Assembly (NCBI RefSeq): GCF_000980885.2
Contig: NZ_LBDA02000006.1
Span: 1 to 64,000 of the forward strand
Source of the DNA: Streptomyces malaysiense
Lineage (GTDB): Bacteria > Actinomycetota > Actinomycetes > Streptomycetales > Streptomycetaceae
DNA: 64,000 nucleotides
Direction: 5' to 3'
Part shown: in pieces, positions 8,132 through 17,338 of the stretch
Numbering within the stretch: position 1 is the first letter of the stretch
Layout: every line of letters starts with the position of its first letter
Notes under the pieces: model-generated
Database searches by the model: none
Told to the model about the DNA's origin: nothing
The model's input: only the letters and a program-made list of their open reading frames with translations
Translations under genes and position numbers: made by a program

Positions 8132-9849
8132 GAGGCAGCCCCTTCCGTGTCGATTTCCTCGGCGTCCCGGGCCACCAGCGCCCGGTAGGCGGGTTGTTCG
8201 GCCAGCAGCCGTCGGTGCGGCCCGGTCGCGACGACCTTCCCCTCGGCCAGGAACACCACGATGTCCGCGTGGTCCAGCACGAGCGGGGAGGTGCTGGCCA
8301 CGAGGGTGGTACGGCCGTCCCGGGCCGCCCGCAGCCGCCGGGCCACCGTCGCCTCGGTGTGCGCGTCCAGCGCGGAGGTCGGCTCGACGGCGAGCAGTAC
8401 CTCGGGGTCGGCCAGCAGGGCGCGCACCAGCCGCAGCCGCTGCCGCTGACCGCCGGACAGGCTGCGGCCCCGCCCGGAGACCGCCGTGTCCAGCCCGTCC
8501 GGCAGGCCGTCGACGACATCCTCGGCGGCGGCCGCGTGCACCGCCCGCCGCACGGCGTCCGCGCCGGCGGGCCGCCCCGCGGCCACGACCTCCAACAGCG
8601 GCCCGGCGAACAGATCGGCCTCGTTGTCCGCGACGAGGACGCGCCGGCGCACGTCCGCCAGCGGTACGGCGTCCACGCGCACGTCCCCCCAGGTGGCGTC
8701 GGTCGGCCCGTACCGGCCGAGGCGGTCGATCACGGCGGTGGCGTCGGCAGGCCGGGCGGCGGCCAGCGCGGTCAGCCGGCCCGGCGCCACCCGGGTCCCG
8801 GAGACGGGGTCGCACAGCTCGGCGGGCCGCTCGGGCGCCGGGAGGGTGCCCTCGTCCGGCTCCGGTTCCAGGCGGAGCAGCCGTACGACACGACGCGCGG
8901 CGACGACGCCCCGGTTGAGGTCGTAGACCATCTCCACGAAGAAGGCGACCGGGCCGACCAGGACCGCGACGTATCCGTACACCGCGACCAACTGGCCGAT
9001 GCTCAGGTCTCCTTGGGCGGCCATGCGGGCCGCGAGCCAGGTGACGACGGCGAGGAACAGGGTGGGCAGGCCCACGGCGAGCGCCTGCACCCAGCTGGCC
9101 ACCGAGGCCACCCGGTACCCCTGTTCGCGCAGCCGCCGCGAGTCCGCGCGGAAGGCGTCCGCGACCAGCCCCTTCCCGCCGAGGCCGCCCAACACCCGCA
9201 ATCCGGCCGCGAGATCACCGATGCGGGCGGTGAGCACGCCCTGCCGCTCCCGGTACTCGCTCTCGACACCCTGGAGCCTGCGGCCGAGCGGCCCGGTGAC
9301 CAGCGCGATCAGGGGCAGTCCGAGCAGCACGACCAGGGCGAGCGGCGGGGAGACCGAGACGAGCAGCCCGGCCACCACCCCGTAGAACACGATCGAGGCG
9401 ACGCCCGGTCCGACCATGGTGAGCGAGTCCGAGACGGCGCTCACATCACCGACCCCGACCGTCACCACCTCGCCGGCCTCGGCCCGCCGCGACAACGCGG
9501 CGCCCAGCCGCACCGCCTGCTCCACGACCAGCTTGCTCGTACGGAAACCGGCGTCCATGCGCAGCCGGGTCATCGTCCGGTGCCGCAGAATGCTCAGCCA
9601 GGCGGTCAGCGCCCCCACCAGGAACATCGCCGCACTCCACGCGGCCAGCACGCCGAGCCGCCCCGGCACCAGCCCTTCGTCCACGGCCCGCTGCATCATG
9701 TACGGCTGCGCCGCCAGCAGCACCATCCACGCCGTCCCCAGCCCACCCGCCGCCCACGGCCGCCTCCGCTGCCGCGCCACCACCCACCACAGATACCACC
9801 AGCCCCCACGCGTCTGCGCCGCCCCCGGCTCCTCGTACGCGTCGATCAT
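8128..9849 (-). CDS. ABC exporter half-transporter, subunit with degenerate ATP-binding domain
   Basis: A 573-residue partner of the overlapping downstream gene. The membrane domain spans residues ~30-310. In the nucleotide-binding part the signature SLSGGQRQRLRLVRAL is intact, but no Walker A (GxxGxGKT) exists: the segment ALAAARPADATAVIDRLG occupies its place, and Walker B reads VLLAVEPTSALD, lacking the magnesium-binding Asp. The linker between membrane domain and signature is also shorter than usual. I infer that it supplies only the signature half of one composite ATP site. The start MIDAYEEPGA at 9849 is chosen by homology; an in-frame ATG at 9918 is possible. First gene of the two-gene operon. 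Confidence 0.88.
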   Translation of the reverse strand: MIDAYEEPGAAQTRGGWWYLWWVVARQRRRPWAAGGLGTAWMVLLAAQPYMMQRAVDEGLVPGRLGVLAAWSAAMFLVGALTAWLSILRHRTMTRLRMDAGFRTSKLVVEQAVRLGAALSRRAEAGEVVTVGVGDVSAVSDSLTMVGPGVASIVFYGVVAGLLVSVSPPLALVVLLGLPLIALVTGPLGRRLQGVESEYRERQGVLTARIGDLAAGLRVLGGLGGKGLVADAFRADSRRLREQGYRVASVASWVQALAVGLPTLFLAVVTWLAARMAAQGDLSIGQLVAVYGYVAVLVGPVAFFVEMVYDLNRGVVAARRVVRLLRLEPEPDEGTLPAPERPAELCDPVSGTRVAPGRLTALAAARPADATAVIDRLGRYGPTDATWGDVRVDAVPLADVRRRVLVADNEADLFAGPLLEVVAAGRPAGADAVRRAVHAAAAEDVVDGLPDGLDTAVSGRGRSLSGGQRQRLRLVRALLADPEVLLAVEPTSALDAHTEATVARRLRAARDGRTTLVASTSPLVLDHADIVVFLAEGKVVATGPHRRLLAEQPAYRALVARDAEEIDTEGAAS

Positions 9850-9950
9850 CGAGCCCCCAGCCACCGTGCGCCCACCGGAAAACCCAGACGGTATCGACGC
9901 CCCGCGGCACCGCTCCATCGATTAACGGGCGGGCGGGCGGGGGCGTGGGC

Positions 9951-10592
9951 TCAGCCCAGGATGCCCCGGTCGTACGCCGCCGCCACCGCCGCGGCGCGGT
10001 CCTTGGCGCCCAGTTTGGCGTAGAGGTGGGTGAGGTGGGTCTTGACGGTGGCCTCGCTGATGAAGAGCTCGCGGGCGATCTCGCGGTTGGAGGTGCCCCT
10101 GGCGACCAGGGCGAGGACCTCGCGTTCGCGGGCGGAGAGGGGTTCGTTGCCGGGGGCGGGGGCGCGCACCGCCCGCACGAGGCGGGAGGCGACGGCGGGG
10201 GAGAGGACGGTGCGGCCCTCGGCGGCGGCGCGCACGGCGGTGAACAGCTCGTCGCGCGGGGCGTCCTTGAGGAGGTAGCCGGTGGCGCCGGCCTCGATCG
10301 CGGGGAGGGTGTCGGAGTCGGTGTCGTACGTGGTGAGGACCAGGACCTTGGCGCGGGCACCGCGCCGGGTCAGTTCACGGATGGCCGCGACGCCGGAGCC
10401 CCCCGGCATGCGCAGGTCCATCAGGATCACGTCGGGGTCCAGCTCGGCCGCCCGTACGACCCCCTCGGGACCGCTCGCGGCCTCGCCGAGCACGCGGAAG
10501 CCGGGCGCGGACTCGAACATGCCGCGCAGACCGTCCCGGACGACCGGGTGGTCGTCGACGATCAGCAGCGTGATGAGGGGTTCAGCGGTCAT
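9951..10592 (-). CDS. LuxR/NarL-family two-component response regulator
   Basis: A 213-residue cytoplasmic DNA-binding regulator. The receiver domain (residues ~8-125) has the acidic pair in LLIVDDHPVVRDGL, phospho-acceptor Asp in LDPDVILMDLRMPGG and Lys in GYLLKDAPRDELF. The C-terminal LuxR helix-turn-helix follows: LSAREREVLALVARGTSNREIA, here split around residues 148-168. Its start overlaps the kinase gene's end by 11 bases, so kinase and regulator are coupled. It is the last gene of the ATPase-permease-kinase-regulator operon and probably controls that operon. Confidence 0.95.
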   Translation of the reverse strand: MTAEPLITLLIVDDHPVVRDGLRGMFESAPGFRVLGEAASGPEGVVRAAELDPDVILMDLRMPGGSGVAAIRELTRRGARAKVLVLTTYDTDSDTLPAIEAGATGYLLKDAPRDELFTAVRAAAEGRTVLSPAVASRLVRAVRAPAPGNEPLSAREREVLALVARGTSNREIARELFISEATVKTHLTHLYAKLGAKDRAAAVAAAYDRGILG

Positions 10593-11832
10593 CGCGCACC
10601 AACGGTACGCGAGCCGACACCGCGGTGCCGTGCCCCGGTTCCGACTCGACGGCGAGGGTGCCCGCGATCCGCTCCGCCCGCGCCCGCATCCCCGCCAGGC
10701 CGAAACCCCCCGCGTGGCTGCGGGCGGGGACGGCGGCCGGGTCGAAGCCGGCGCCGTCGTCGCGGATGTCCAGGATCACCTCGTCGCCCAGGTAGGTCAG
10801 CGTGACGCCGAGCCGGGTCGCACGGGCGTGCCGGGCCGCGTTGGACAGCGCCTCCTGGGCGATCCGCAGCAGCGTCGCCGAGACCTCCTCGTGCAGTGAC
10901 CCGGTGGTGCCGGTGATGGTGAACTCGGCCCGCACACCGGTGCGTTCGCCCCAGTCGGCGACCGTCTTCTTCAGCGCCTGTGGCAGTCCGGCACCGGCCA
11001 GTTCGACGGGGGCGAGGTTGTGCACGGAGCGGCGGGCCTCGCCGAGGCTGTGCCGGGCGAGGGAGGAGGCGCGCTCCAGATGGGTGTGGGCGGTCGCCAG
11101 GTCGGTCGCGCCCGCGACCACCTGGAGCTGGGCGATGATGCCGGCCAGGCCCTGGGCGATCGTGTCGTGGATCTCCGCGGCCAGCCTGCGCCGCTCGTCG
11201 GCGACGCCCGCCTCCCGCGCCTGCACCAGCAACTGCGCGTGCAGGGCCGCGTTCTCGTCCAGTGCCTGCTGCAACGCCGCGTTGGTGCGCTCCAGTTCGT
11301 CGATGGTGTCGGCCTGGACCGCCATGCGCCGCTGCTCCTGATCGGCGAACCGGAAGAACAGACCGACCAGTCCGATGTTGGTGCACAGGACCGCCGCGAA
11401 GATCACCCACATCAGCGGCCCGTGCGGCGGCATCCCCCCGACCTCGCTGCCGGCCATGGTCACCGCGGTCATGAACAGCCCGAGCGGCACCACCCGCCGC
11501 GGCAGATGCAGCCCCGAGCTGTAGTAGCCGGCCGCCGCGTAGAACCCGAAGAAGGGGTTGAGCCAGGTCAGCGCGAACGCCATCCCCCAGCGCGCGAAGT
11601 AGAGGCACGCGCCGACGCGGTTCGGCTCCGGTGTGCCCCGGGTCACCCGCCGCCACGACAGCTGGAGCAGCACGGCGGCGGCCACCAGAGCGCCGGCCGC
11701 CACCGTCCCGCCCCGCGACATGCCGATCGCACGGGCCGAGGCGGCCGACGTCACCAGGCCCACGGCGAGCAGCGCGTAGGGCCCCCAGCGGTCGAAGGAG
11801 GCCCTGCGCGCGGGTCCGGTCGCGTGCGTCAT
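10582..11832 (-). CDS. HisKA_3-type membrane sensor histidine kinase
   Basis: A 416-residue partner of the overlapping response regulator. N-terminal hydrophobic helices (residues ~18-165, about five) form the sensor, followed by a coiled linker (~170-215). The DHp motif is EIHDTIAQGLAGIIAQLQ, with His in HDTIAQ as phospho-acceptor. The HATPase domain follows, with NAARHARATRLGV and the Gly motifs DIRDDGAGFDP and GGFGLAGMRARAE. This is a DesK/LiaS-like architecture. The start at 11832 (MTHATGPARRASFDRWG) is chosen because the upstream frame lies inside the permease gene. Coupling with an ABC-2 pair suggests sensing of a membrane-active compound. Confidence 0.93.
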   Translation of the reverse strand: MTHATGPARRASFDRWGPYALLAVGLVTSAASARAIGMSRGGTVAAGALVAAAVLLQLSWRRVTRGTPEPNRVGACLYFARWGMAFALTWLNPFFGFYAAAGYYSSGLHLPRRVVPLGLFMTAVTMAGSEVGGMPPHGPLMWVIFAAVLCTNIGLVGLFFRFADQEQRRMAVQADTIDELERTNAALQQALDENAALHAQLLVQAREAGVADERRRLAAEIHDTIAQGLAGIIAQLQVVAGATDLATAHTHLERASSLARHSLGEARRSVHNLAPVELAGAGLPQALKKTVADWGERTGVRAEFTITGTTGSLHEEVSATLLRIAQEALSNAARHARATRLGVTLTYLGDEVILDIRDDGAGFDPAAVPARSHAGGFGLAGMRARAERIAGTLAVESEPGHGTAVSARVPLVRDDR

Positions 11833-11858
11833 GAGCCCAGTGTCCGGCACGGCGGCAC

Positions 11859-12593
11859 TCACTCCCAGCGGAACCAGCGGGCCGCGCCCGCCGTGAGCAG
11901 CACCGCCCACAGTGCGAGCACCCCCAGGTGCTCCGAGCCGGGCCAGTGGCCGGCGGCCGCCTGGCCCAGGGCCTCGGCCGCCGCCCCGAAGGGCGTGAAG
12001 CCCACCACCCGGGCCAGCGTGTGCGGCATGTTCTGCACCGGCAGCCACACCCCCGCGCAGAACATCATCGGGAAGAACACCGCCGATCCGATCGCCCCCG
12101 CGATCTTCGTGGTCCGCGACAGCGCCGACAGGACGGAGCCGAGGGCGAGCGAGGCCGCCGCCGCGAGCAGCAGCGCCAGCAGATAGCCGCCCGGCTGCTC
12201 GGGCAGTCGTACGCCGAACACCAGCCGGCCGACCAGCAGCGCGAGCAGCGCCGAGGCGAGCGCCACCCCGCCCTGCACCGTCATCTGCGCGGCCAGCAGC
12301 GCGACCGGCCGCACCGGGGTGGCCGACATCCGGCGCAGGATGCCCCGCTCCCGGTATCCGGTGAGCACCTGCGGCAGCGACTGCGCCCCGCACATCAGCA
12401 GCGCGATCAGCACGGCAACCGGCACATAGGCGTCGATGGGCCGCAGCCCGCCCATCGACGCGTCGGCCTCGCGGAACGCCGGGATCGCGCCGAGGATCGC
12501 CAGCAGCAGCGTCGGGAACAGGAACATCCAGAACACGGCGGCCGGTTCGCGCCGGAACAGCCGGAACTCGGTACGCAGGACGGCGGTGTTCAT
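11859..12593 (-). CDS. ABC-2 type transporter permease
   Basis: A 244-residue integral membrane protein beginning MNTAVLRTEFRLFRREP, the usual ABC-2 opening, with about six hydrophobic helices. It overlaps the stop of the upstream ATPase gene by four bases (ATGA, 12590-12593), so the pair form one exporter. The kinase gene begins 26 bases after its stop. The order ATPase-permease-kinase-regulator resembles LinearMycin/DesKR-type resistance and lipid-stress modules; that comparison is by organisation only. The substrate is not evident. Confidence 0.92.
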   Translation of the reverse strand: MNTAVLRTEFRLFRREPAAVFWMFLFPTLLLAILGAIPAFREADASMGGLRPIDAYVPVAVLIALLMCGAQSLPQVLTGYRERGILRRMSATPVRPVALLAAQMTVQGGVALASALLALLVGRLVFGVRLPEQPGGYLLALLLAAAASLALGSVLSALSRTTKIAGAIGSAVFFPMMFCAGVWLPVQNMPHTLARVVGFTPFGAAAEALGQAAAGHWPGSEHLGVLALWAVLLTAGAARWFRWE

Positions 12594-13498
12594 GCCGTGG
12601 CCTCCATGGTCAGGTCGAGGAACGCGTCGTCCAGGGTGGCGTCCACGACACGCAGCTGATGGGCGGTGACGCGGTGCCGGGCGAGCAGGGTGAGGACCGC
12701 GTCGACGGTCTCGTCGGTGCCGGACAGGGTGAGCCGGCCGTTTTGCCGCCCGACCGAGGCGAGCGCGGGGAGCGCGGCCAGCTCACGCTCGTCCAGTGGC
12801 GCCGACGGGGTGAAGCTGATGACGGTCGCGCCCGCCGAGCGCCGGATCAGCCCGGCCGGGGTGTCCAGGGCGGCCACCCGCCCCTTGTCGATCACCGCGA
12901 TCCGGTCGCACAGCCGCTGCGCCTCCTCCATGAAGTGGGTGACGAGCAGGACGGTGACCCCGCTCGCGCGGACGTCCTCGATCAGCTGCCAGGTGTCCCG
13001 GCGGGCCCGCGGGTCGAGACCGGTGGTCAGCTCGTCCAGGACCACGATCCGGGGGCCGCCGATCAGCGCCAGCGCGATGAACAGCCGCTGCCGCTGGCCG
13101 CCGGACAGCTTCCCGAACCGGGTGCCGAGCCGGTCGGTGAGGCCCAGCCGCTCGGCGAGGGGCCGCCAGTCGGCGGGCCGCGGATAGAACGCGGCGTACA
13201 GCTCCAGTGCCTCCCGTACCGTCAGCTTGGCCTGGATCTCGCTCTGTTGCAGCTGGGCGCCGAGGCTCCGGGCGACCTCCGCGTGGTCGGCGACCGGGTC
13301 GAGCCCGGCGACCCGGATCCGGCCGCCGTCGGGGACCCGCAGGCCCTCGACGCACTCGACGGTGGTGGTCTTGCCGGCGCCGTTCGGGCCGAGGATCCCG
13401 AAGATCTCGCCCTCCTCGACGGCGAAGGAGACGCCGTCCACGACGGGCCGGCCGCCGTACGACTTGCGCAGATCGGTGACTTCGATGACGGATGGCAT
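12590..13498 (-). CDS. ABC transporter ATP-binding protein (DrrA/NodI type)
   Basis: A 302-residue ATPase starting MPSVIEVTDLRKSYGGRPVV. Walker A GPNGAGKTT, signature KLSGGQRQRLFIALAL and Walker B RIVVLDELTTGLDP are all intact; Walker B has Leu where Pro is common (DEL rather than DEP). A C-terminal extension of about 85 residues follows, as in drug-export ATPases. It heads the minus-strand operon with the permease, kinase and regulator. The Met at 13498 is preferred because it is the family start; the frame stays open upstream without homology. Confidence 0.94.
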   Translation of the reverse strand: MPSVIEVTDLRKSYGGRPVVDGVSFAVEEGEIFGILGPNGAGKTTTVECVEGLRVPDGGRIRVAGLDPVADHAEVARSLGAQLQQSEIQAKLTVREALELYAAFYPRPADWRPLAERLGLTDRLGTRFGKLSGGQRQRLFIALALIGGPRIVVLDELTTGLDPRARRDTWQLIEDVRASGVTVLLVTHFMEEAQRLCDRIAVIDKGRVAALDTPAGLIRRSAGATVISFTPSAPLDERELAALPALASVGRQNGRLTLSGTDETVDAVLTLLARHRVTAHQLRVVDATLDDAFLDLTMEATA

Positions 13499-13682
13499 GC
13501 GTCGAGAATCCCGTCCGGGCCGGGTCCGGCACATCGGCCGGCCCGCTCGAAGGCGCATCAGCCGATCGGTTGATGCGGGGTTACGACCCGGCGCGGGACC
13601 GGCGGCGTAGGACCAGCGGCGGAGCGGGGACCGGTCGAAACTCGGTGGGCGCCGCCGGTGCCGGTCCGTACGCTCGCCCGTG

Positions 13683-15476
13683 ATGCCCACGACACATGCA
13701 ACCACCCAGAACGGATCCGCCGTACGCGGCCTGCTGCGGCTGTGGCCCTATGTGCGGCCGGTGCGCGCGCGGCTGCTCACCGCGGCCCTCGTCGCGATCG
13801 TCGCCTCGTGCACGGGCCTGGTGATCCCGCTCGTCCTGAAGTGGCTGGTGGACGGCCCCGTGGCCGACCGGGACCCGGCGGGGGTCTGGCTCGGCGCCCT
13901 CTACCTGCTGCTGCTCGGGATCGCCGAGGCCGTGCTGTTCGGCGTGCGGCGCTGGCTCGTGGCCCGGCCGCTGTCGCACGTCGAGGCGGGGATGCGGGCC
14001 GACCTGTACCGGCATCTCCAGCGGCTGCCCGTCGCCTTCCACGACCGGTGGGCCTCCGGTCAGCTGCTGTCGAGGGGCACCACCGATCTGATGCTGCTGC
14101 GCATGTTCCTCGCCTTTCCGCTGACGTTCCTGCTGGTCAACGGCGTCACGATCCTGGTCGGCGTGGTGATCATGCTGGCCCAGGACTGGCTGCTCGGGCT
14201 CGTCGTGCTGGTGCCCGCGGTGCCGGTGCTGTGGACGTGCGTGGTCTTCGAGGGGCGGTACGCGCGGGTGGCGCGCCGGGCCCAGGACCAGGTGGGGGAC
14301 CTGACCACGCTGGTCGAGGAGAGCGTGCTCGGCATCCGCGTCGTCAAGGGCTTCGGCCGCCACCGCAGCCAGGCACGGGCGTTCGACGCCCGCTCCGCGG
14401 ACCTGCGCGGGACCGAGCTGCACAAGGCCCGGCTGCTGGCGACGATCTGGGGCGTCGTCGTCACCCTGCCGGAGGTGTCGATCGGGGCGGCGCTGGTGCT
14501 GGGCGTGATCCAGGTCGCCGACGGGGACCTCTCGGCCGGCACGCTGGTGGCCTTCCTCAGTACGGCGCTCGCGCTGCGCTGGCCCGTGGAGTCGATCGGG
14601 TTCCTGCTGGCGATGAGCCAGGAGGCGGCCACGGCCACGGAGCGGTACTTCGAGGCGATGGACGAGGCGCCGGAGCAGGAGTCGGCCGGGAGCGGGCCGC
14701 GCGACCCGGCGCCCGAGCCGGCCGCGGCCGACGAGGCCGGGCTCCGCTTCGAGAACGTCCGGTTCCGCTACCCCGACGCCGACCCCGGCTCCCCGCCGCT
14801 CCTCCACCACATCGACCTGCACGTCCGCCCCGGCGAGTCCATGGCCCTCGTCGGCGCCACCGGCAGCGGCAAGACCACCCTCACCGCCCTCGTCCCCCGC
14901 CTGCACGAGGTCACCTCGGGCCGCATCACCCTGAACGGCGTCGACATCACGGCCATGCCCCGCGAGGAACTGCGCGAGAAGGTCGCCGTGGCCTTCGAGG
15001 AACCCACCCTCTTCTCGGCCACCGTCGGGGAGAACGTCCTGATGGGCGCCCCGGAGGGCGCCGGACGGGACGATCTCGACAGCGCCCTCGAAGTCGCACG
15101 GGCCGAGTTCGCGCACGCCCTGCCGGAGGGCACCGACACCCGCGTCGGCGAGCAGGGCCTCAGTCTGTCCGGCGGCCAGCGGCAGCGGCTCGCGCTGGCT
15201 CGGGCCGTCGTCGGCCGCCCCCGGTTCCTGGTCCTGGACGATCCGCTGTCCGCGCTGGACGTGCACACCGAGGCCGCCGTGGAGGCCGCGCTGCGCCGGG
15301 TGCTCGCGGACACCACCGCGCTGATCGTGGCGCACCGCCCCTCCACCGTGCTGCTCGCCGACCGGGTGGCGCTGCTCTCCGGCGGCCGGATCGCGGCCGT
15401 GGGCACGCACCAGGAACTGCTGCGCTGCAACGCCGAGTACGCACACCTCATGTCCGGCGAGGAGGACCCCCGTTGA
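13683..15476 (+). CDS. ABC exporter half-transporter, subunit A of second heterodimer
   Basis: A 597-residue type IV ABC exporter. Membrane domain with about six helices (residues ~20-310), then a nucleotide-binding domain (~345-590) with Walker A GATGSGKTT and signature LSLSGGQRQRLALAR. Walker B is FLVLDDPLSALD, with Asp instead of the catalytic Glu, as in the degenerate half of heterodimeric exporters. Start: ATG at 13683, or GTG one codon earlier at 13680. The next gene overlaps by four bases. It diverges from the ABC-2 operon. Substrate unknown; a multidrug or peptide exporter is likely by family. Confidence 0.92.
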   Translation: MPTTHATTQNGSAVRGLLRLWPYVRPVRARLLTAALVAIVASCTGLVIPLVLKWLVDGPVADRDPAGVWLGALYLLLLGIAEAVLFGVRRWLVARPLSHVEAGMRADLYRHLQRLPVAFHDRWASGQLLSRGTTDLMLLRMFLAFPLTFLLVNGVTILVGVVIMLAQDWLLGLVVLVPAVPVLWTCVVFEGRYARVARRAQDQVGDLTTLVEESVLGIRVVKGFGRHRSQARAFDARSADLRGTELHKARLLATIWGVVVTLPEVSIGAALVLGVIQVADGDLSAGTLVAFLSTALALRWPVESIGFLLAMSQEAATATERYFEAMDEAPEQESAGSGPRDPAPEPAAADEAGLRFENVRFRYPDADPGSPPLLHHIDLHVRPGESMALVGATGSGKTTLTALVPRLHEVTSGRITLNGVDITAMPREELREKVAVAFEEPTLFSATVGENVLMGAPEGAGRDDLDSALEVARAEFAHALPEGTDTRVGEQGLSLSGGQRQRLALARAVVGRPRFLVLDDPLSALDVHTEAAVEAALRRVLADTTALIVAHRPSTVLLADRVALLSGGRIAAVGTHQELLRCNAEYAHLMSGEEDPR

Positions 15477-17281
15477 CCGCCACGAGCCCCGGCGACCCGT
15501 TCGAGCAGGACCTCCTGCCCTCCCCGCCCGGCGCCACCGCCGCCCTGCTGCGCTCACTGCTCGCGCCGATGCGTGCCCGCGTCGCGCTGACCACCACCGT
15601 GCTGCTCCTCCAGCAGGCGGCCGTCCAGGTCGGACCGCTGCTGGTGGCGTACGCCATCGACCGCGCCGTACCCGCCTTCCGGGACCACCGGTACGGGCCG
15701 CTGATCGCGGTGGGCGCCGGCTGTCTGCTGTGCGCGCTGCTCTCCGGCGGGCTCCAGATGGCGTTCGTGCGGCAGACCGCGCGGGTCAGCCAGGACGTGC
15801 TGCTCGACCTGCGCGGGCGGATCTTCCGGCACGCGCAGGCGCTGAGCATCGACTTCCACGAGCGGTACACCTCCGGGCGGCTGATCTCCCGCTCCACCAC
15901 CGACGTGGAGTCGTTGCGGGAGCTGATGGAGGACGGGCTCCAGGAACTGGTGACCGTCGTCCTGTCCTTCGTCTACATCTCGGCCATGCTGCTGTGGCTG
16001 GACCTCGGGCTCGGCGCGGTCGCGGTCGGCTCGTTCGTTCCGCTGTACTTCCTGATCCGGCTCTACCAGCGGCGCGCGGGACGGGTGTTCCGGGCGCGGT
16101 CCACGGCGATCGCGGCGGTGATCGTGAAATTCGTGGAGACGATGAACGGCATCCGCCCGGTGCGCGCCTTCCGCCGGGAGGCGGCCAACGACGCCGCGTT
16201 CGCCGCGCTGAACCGCGCCCACGAGCGGACCAACGGGGACTCGCTCCTGGAGATGGCCCGCTATGTGGTGGGCTCCCGGCTGGTCGCCAACACGGCGGTC
16301 GCGGGCATCGTGCTCTGGGGCGCCTACCGGGTGGCGGACGGCTCGCTGGAGCTGGGTGTGCTGGCCGCGGCGGTGCTGTATCTGCGCCGCCTGTACGACC
16401 CGATCGACCGGCTCGGGATGTTCCTGAACTCCTACCAGTCGGCCGCCGCGTCCCTGGAGAAGATCGCCGGGCTGCTGGCCCGGACACCGTCCGTGCCCGA
16501 ACCGGTCACGCCCCGCGAACTGCCGCCGCCCCGCGACGGGTTCCCGGGCCGCGAGGTGACGTTCGACGGGGTCCGCTTCGCCTACGGCACCGGCGGCGAG
16601 GTGCTGCCACGCTTCGACCTGACCCTGCCGGCCGGGCAGACGGTGGCCGTGGTCGGCTCCACCGGCGCGGGCAAGTCCACCCTGGCCAAGCTGCTCGCCC
16701 GCTTCTACGACCCCACCGAGGGGCGCGTGCTGCTCGACGGGGTGGACCTGCGCGACCTGCCCACCGCCGAACTGCGGCGCGGTGTGGTGATGGTGACCCA
16801 GGAGGCGTTCCTGTTCTCCGGGACCGTCGCGGACAACATCGCGATCGGCCGTCCGGACGCTTCCAGGGCGGAGATCGAGCGGGCCGCGAAGGTGATCGGC
16901 GCGCACGAGTTCATCAGCACGCTGCCCGACGGCTACGACACCGATGTCCGCAAGCGCGGTGGCCGTATCTCCGCCGGTCAGCGCCAACTGGTCGCCTTCG
17001 CACGGGCGTTGCTCGCCGACCCGGCCGTCCTCATCCTGGACGAGGCCACCAGCTCCCTGGACATCCCCGGCGAACGGGCCGTCCAGCGGGCCATGTCCAC
17101 CGTCCTGCGCGGCCGCACCGCCGTGGTCGTCGCGCACCGCCTGTCCACGGTCGAGATCGCCGACCGCGTCCTGGTGATGGCCGACGGCCGGGTCGTCGAG
17201 GACGGCCGCCCCGCCGAACTCGTCGCGGGCGCGGGCAGGTTCGCCGACCTCCACAAGGCGTGGCGGGACAGCCTGGTCTGA
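15473..17281 (+). CDS. ABC exporter half-transporter, subunit B of second heterodimer
   Basis: A 602-residue partner of the preceding gene. Membrane domain residues ~35-330; nucleotide-binding domain ~355-600 with Walker A GSTGAGKST and Walker B AVLILDEATSSLD, which keeps the catalytic Glu. The signature is altered to GRISAGQRQLVAFARAL (ISAGQ for LSGGQ). So subunit A has the standard signature but an altered catalytic Glu, and B the reverse. The start is a TTG at 15473 with GGAGGA eight bases upstream and a TTGA overlap with the stop of A; no better start is in frame nearby. Confidence 0.92.
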   Translation: MTATSPGDPFEQDLLPSPPGATAALLRSLLAPMRARVALTTTVLLLQQAAVQVGPLLVAYAIDRAVPAFRDHRYGPLIAVGAGCLLCALLSGGLQMAFVRQTARVSQDVLLDLRGRIFRHAQALSIDFHERYTSGRLISRSTTDVESLRELMEDGLQELVTVVLSFVYISAMLLWLDLGLGAVAVGSFVPLYFLIRLYQRRAGRVFRARSTAIAAVIVKFVETMNGIRPVRAFRREAANDAAFAALNRAHERTNGDSLLEMARYVVGSRLVANTAVAGIVLWGAYRVADGSLELGVLAAAVLYLRRLYDPIDRLGMFLNSYQSAAASLEKIAGLLARTPSVPEPVTPRELPPPRDGFPGREVTFDGVRFAYGTGGEVLPRFDLTLPAGQTVAVVGSTGAGKSTLAKLLARFYDPTEGRVLLDGVDLRDLPTAELRRGVVMVTQEAFLFSGTVADNIAIGRPDASRAEIERAAKVIGAHEFISTLPDGYDTDVRKRGGRISAGQRQLVAFARALLADPAVLILDEATSSLDIPGERAVQRAMSTVLRGRTAVVVAHRLSTVEIADRVLVMADGRVVEDGRPAELVAGAGRFADLHKAWRDSLV

Positions 17282-17338
17282 GGGGGACACCGGTGCTCCG
17301 GCCGGGCGCCGCCCCTGCGGGTCGCGCACGCGGAGCGG

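Noticed and set aside
9922..9945. Short GGGC/GGCG run near 9925-9945 as a functional repeat
   Set aside because: Simple GC-rich slippage sequence between two genes, with no symmetry or conservation evidence.
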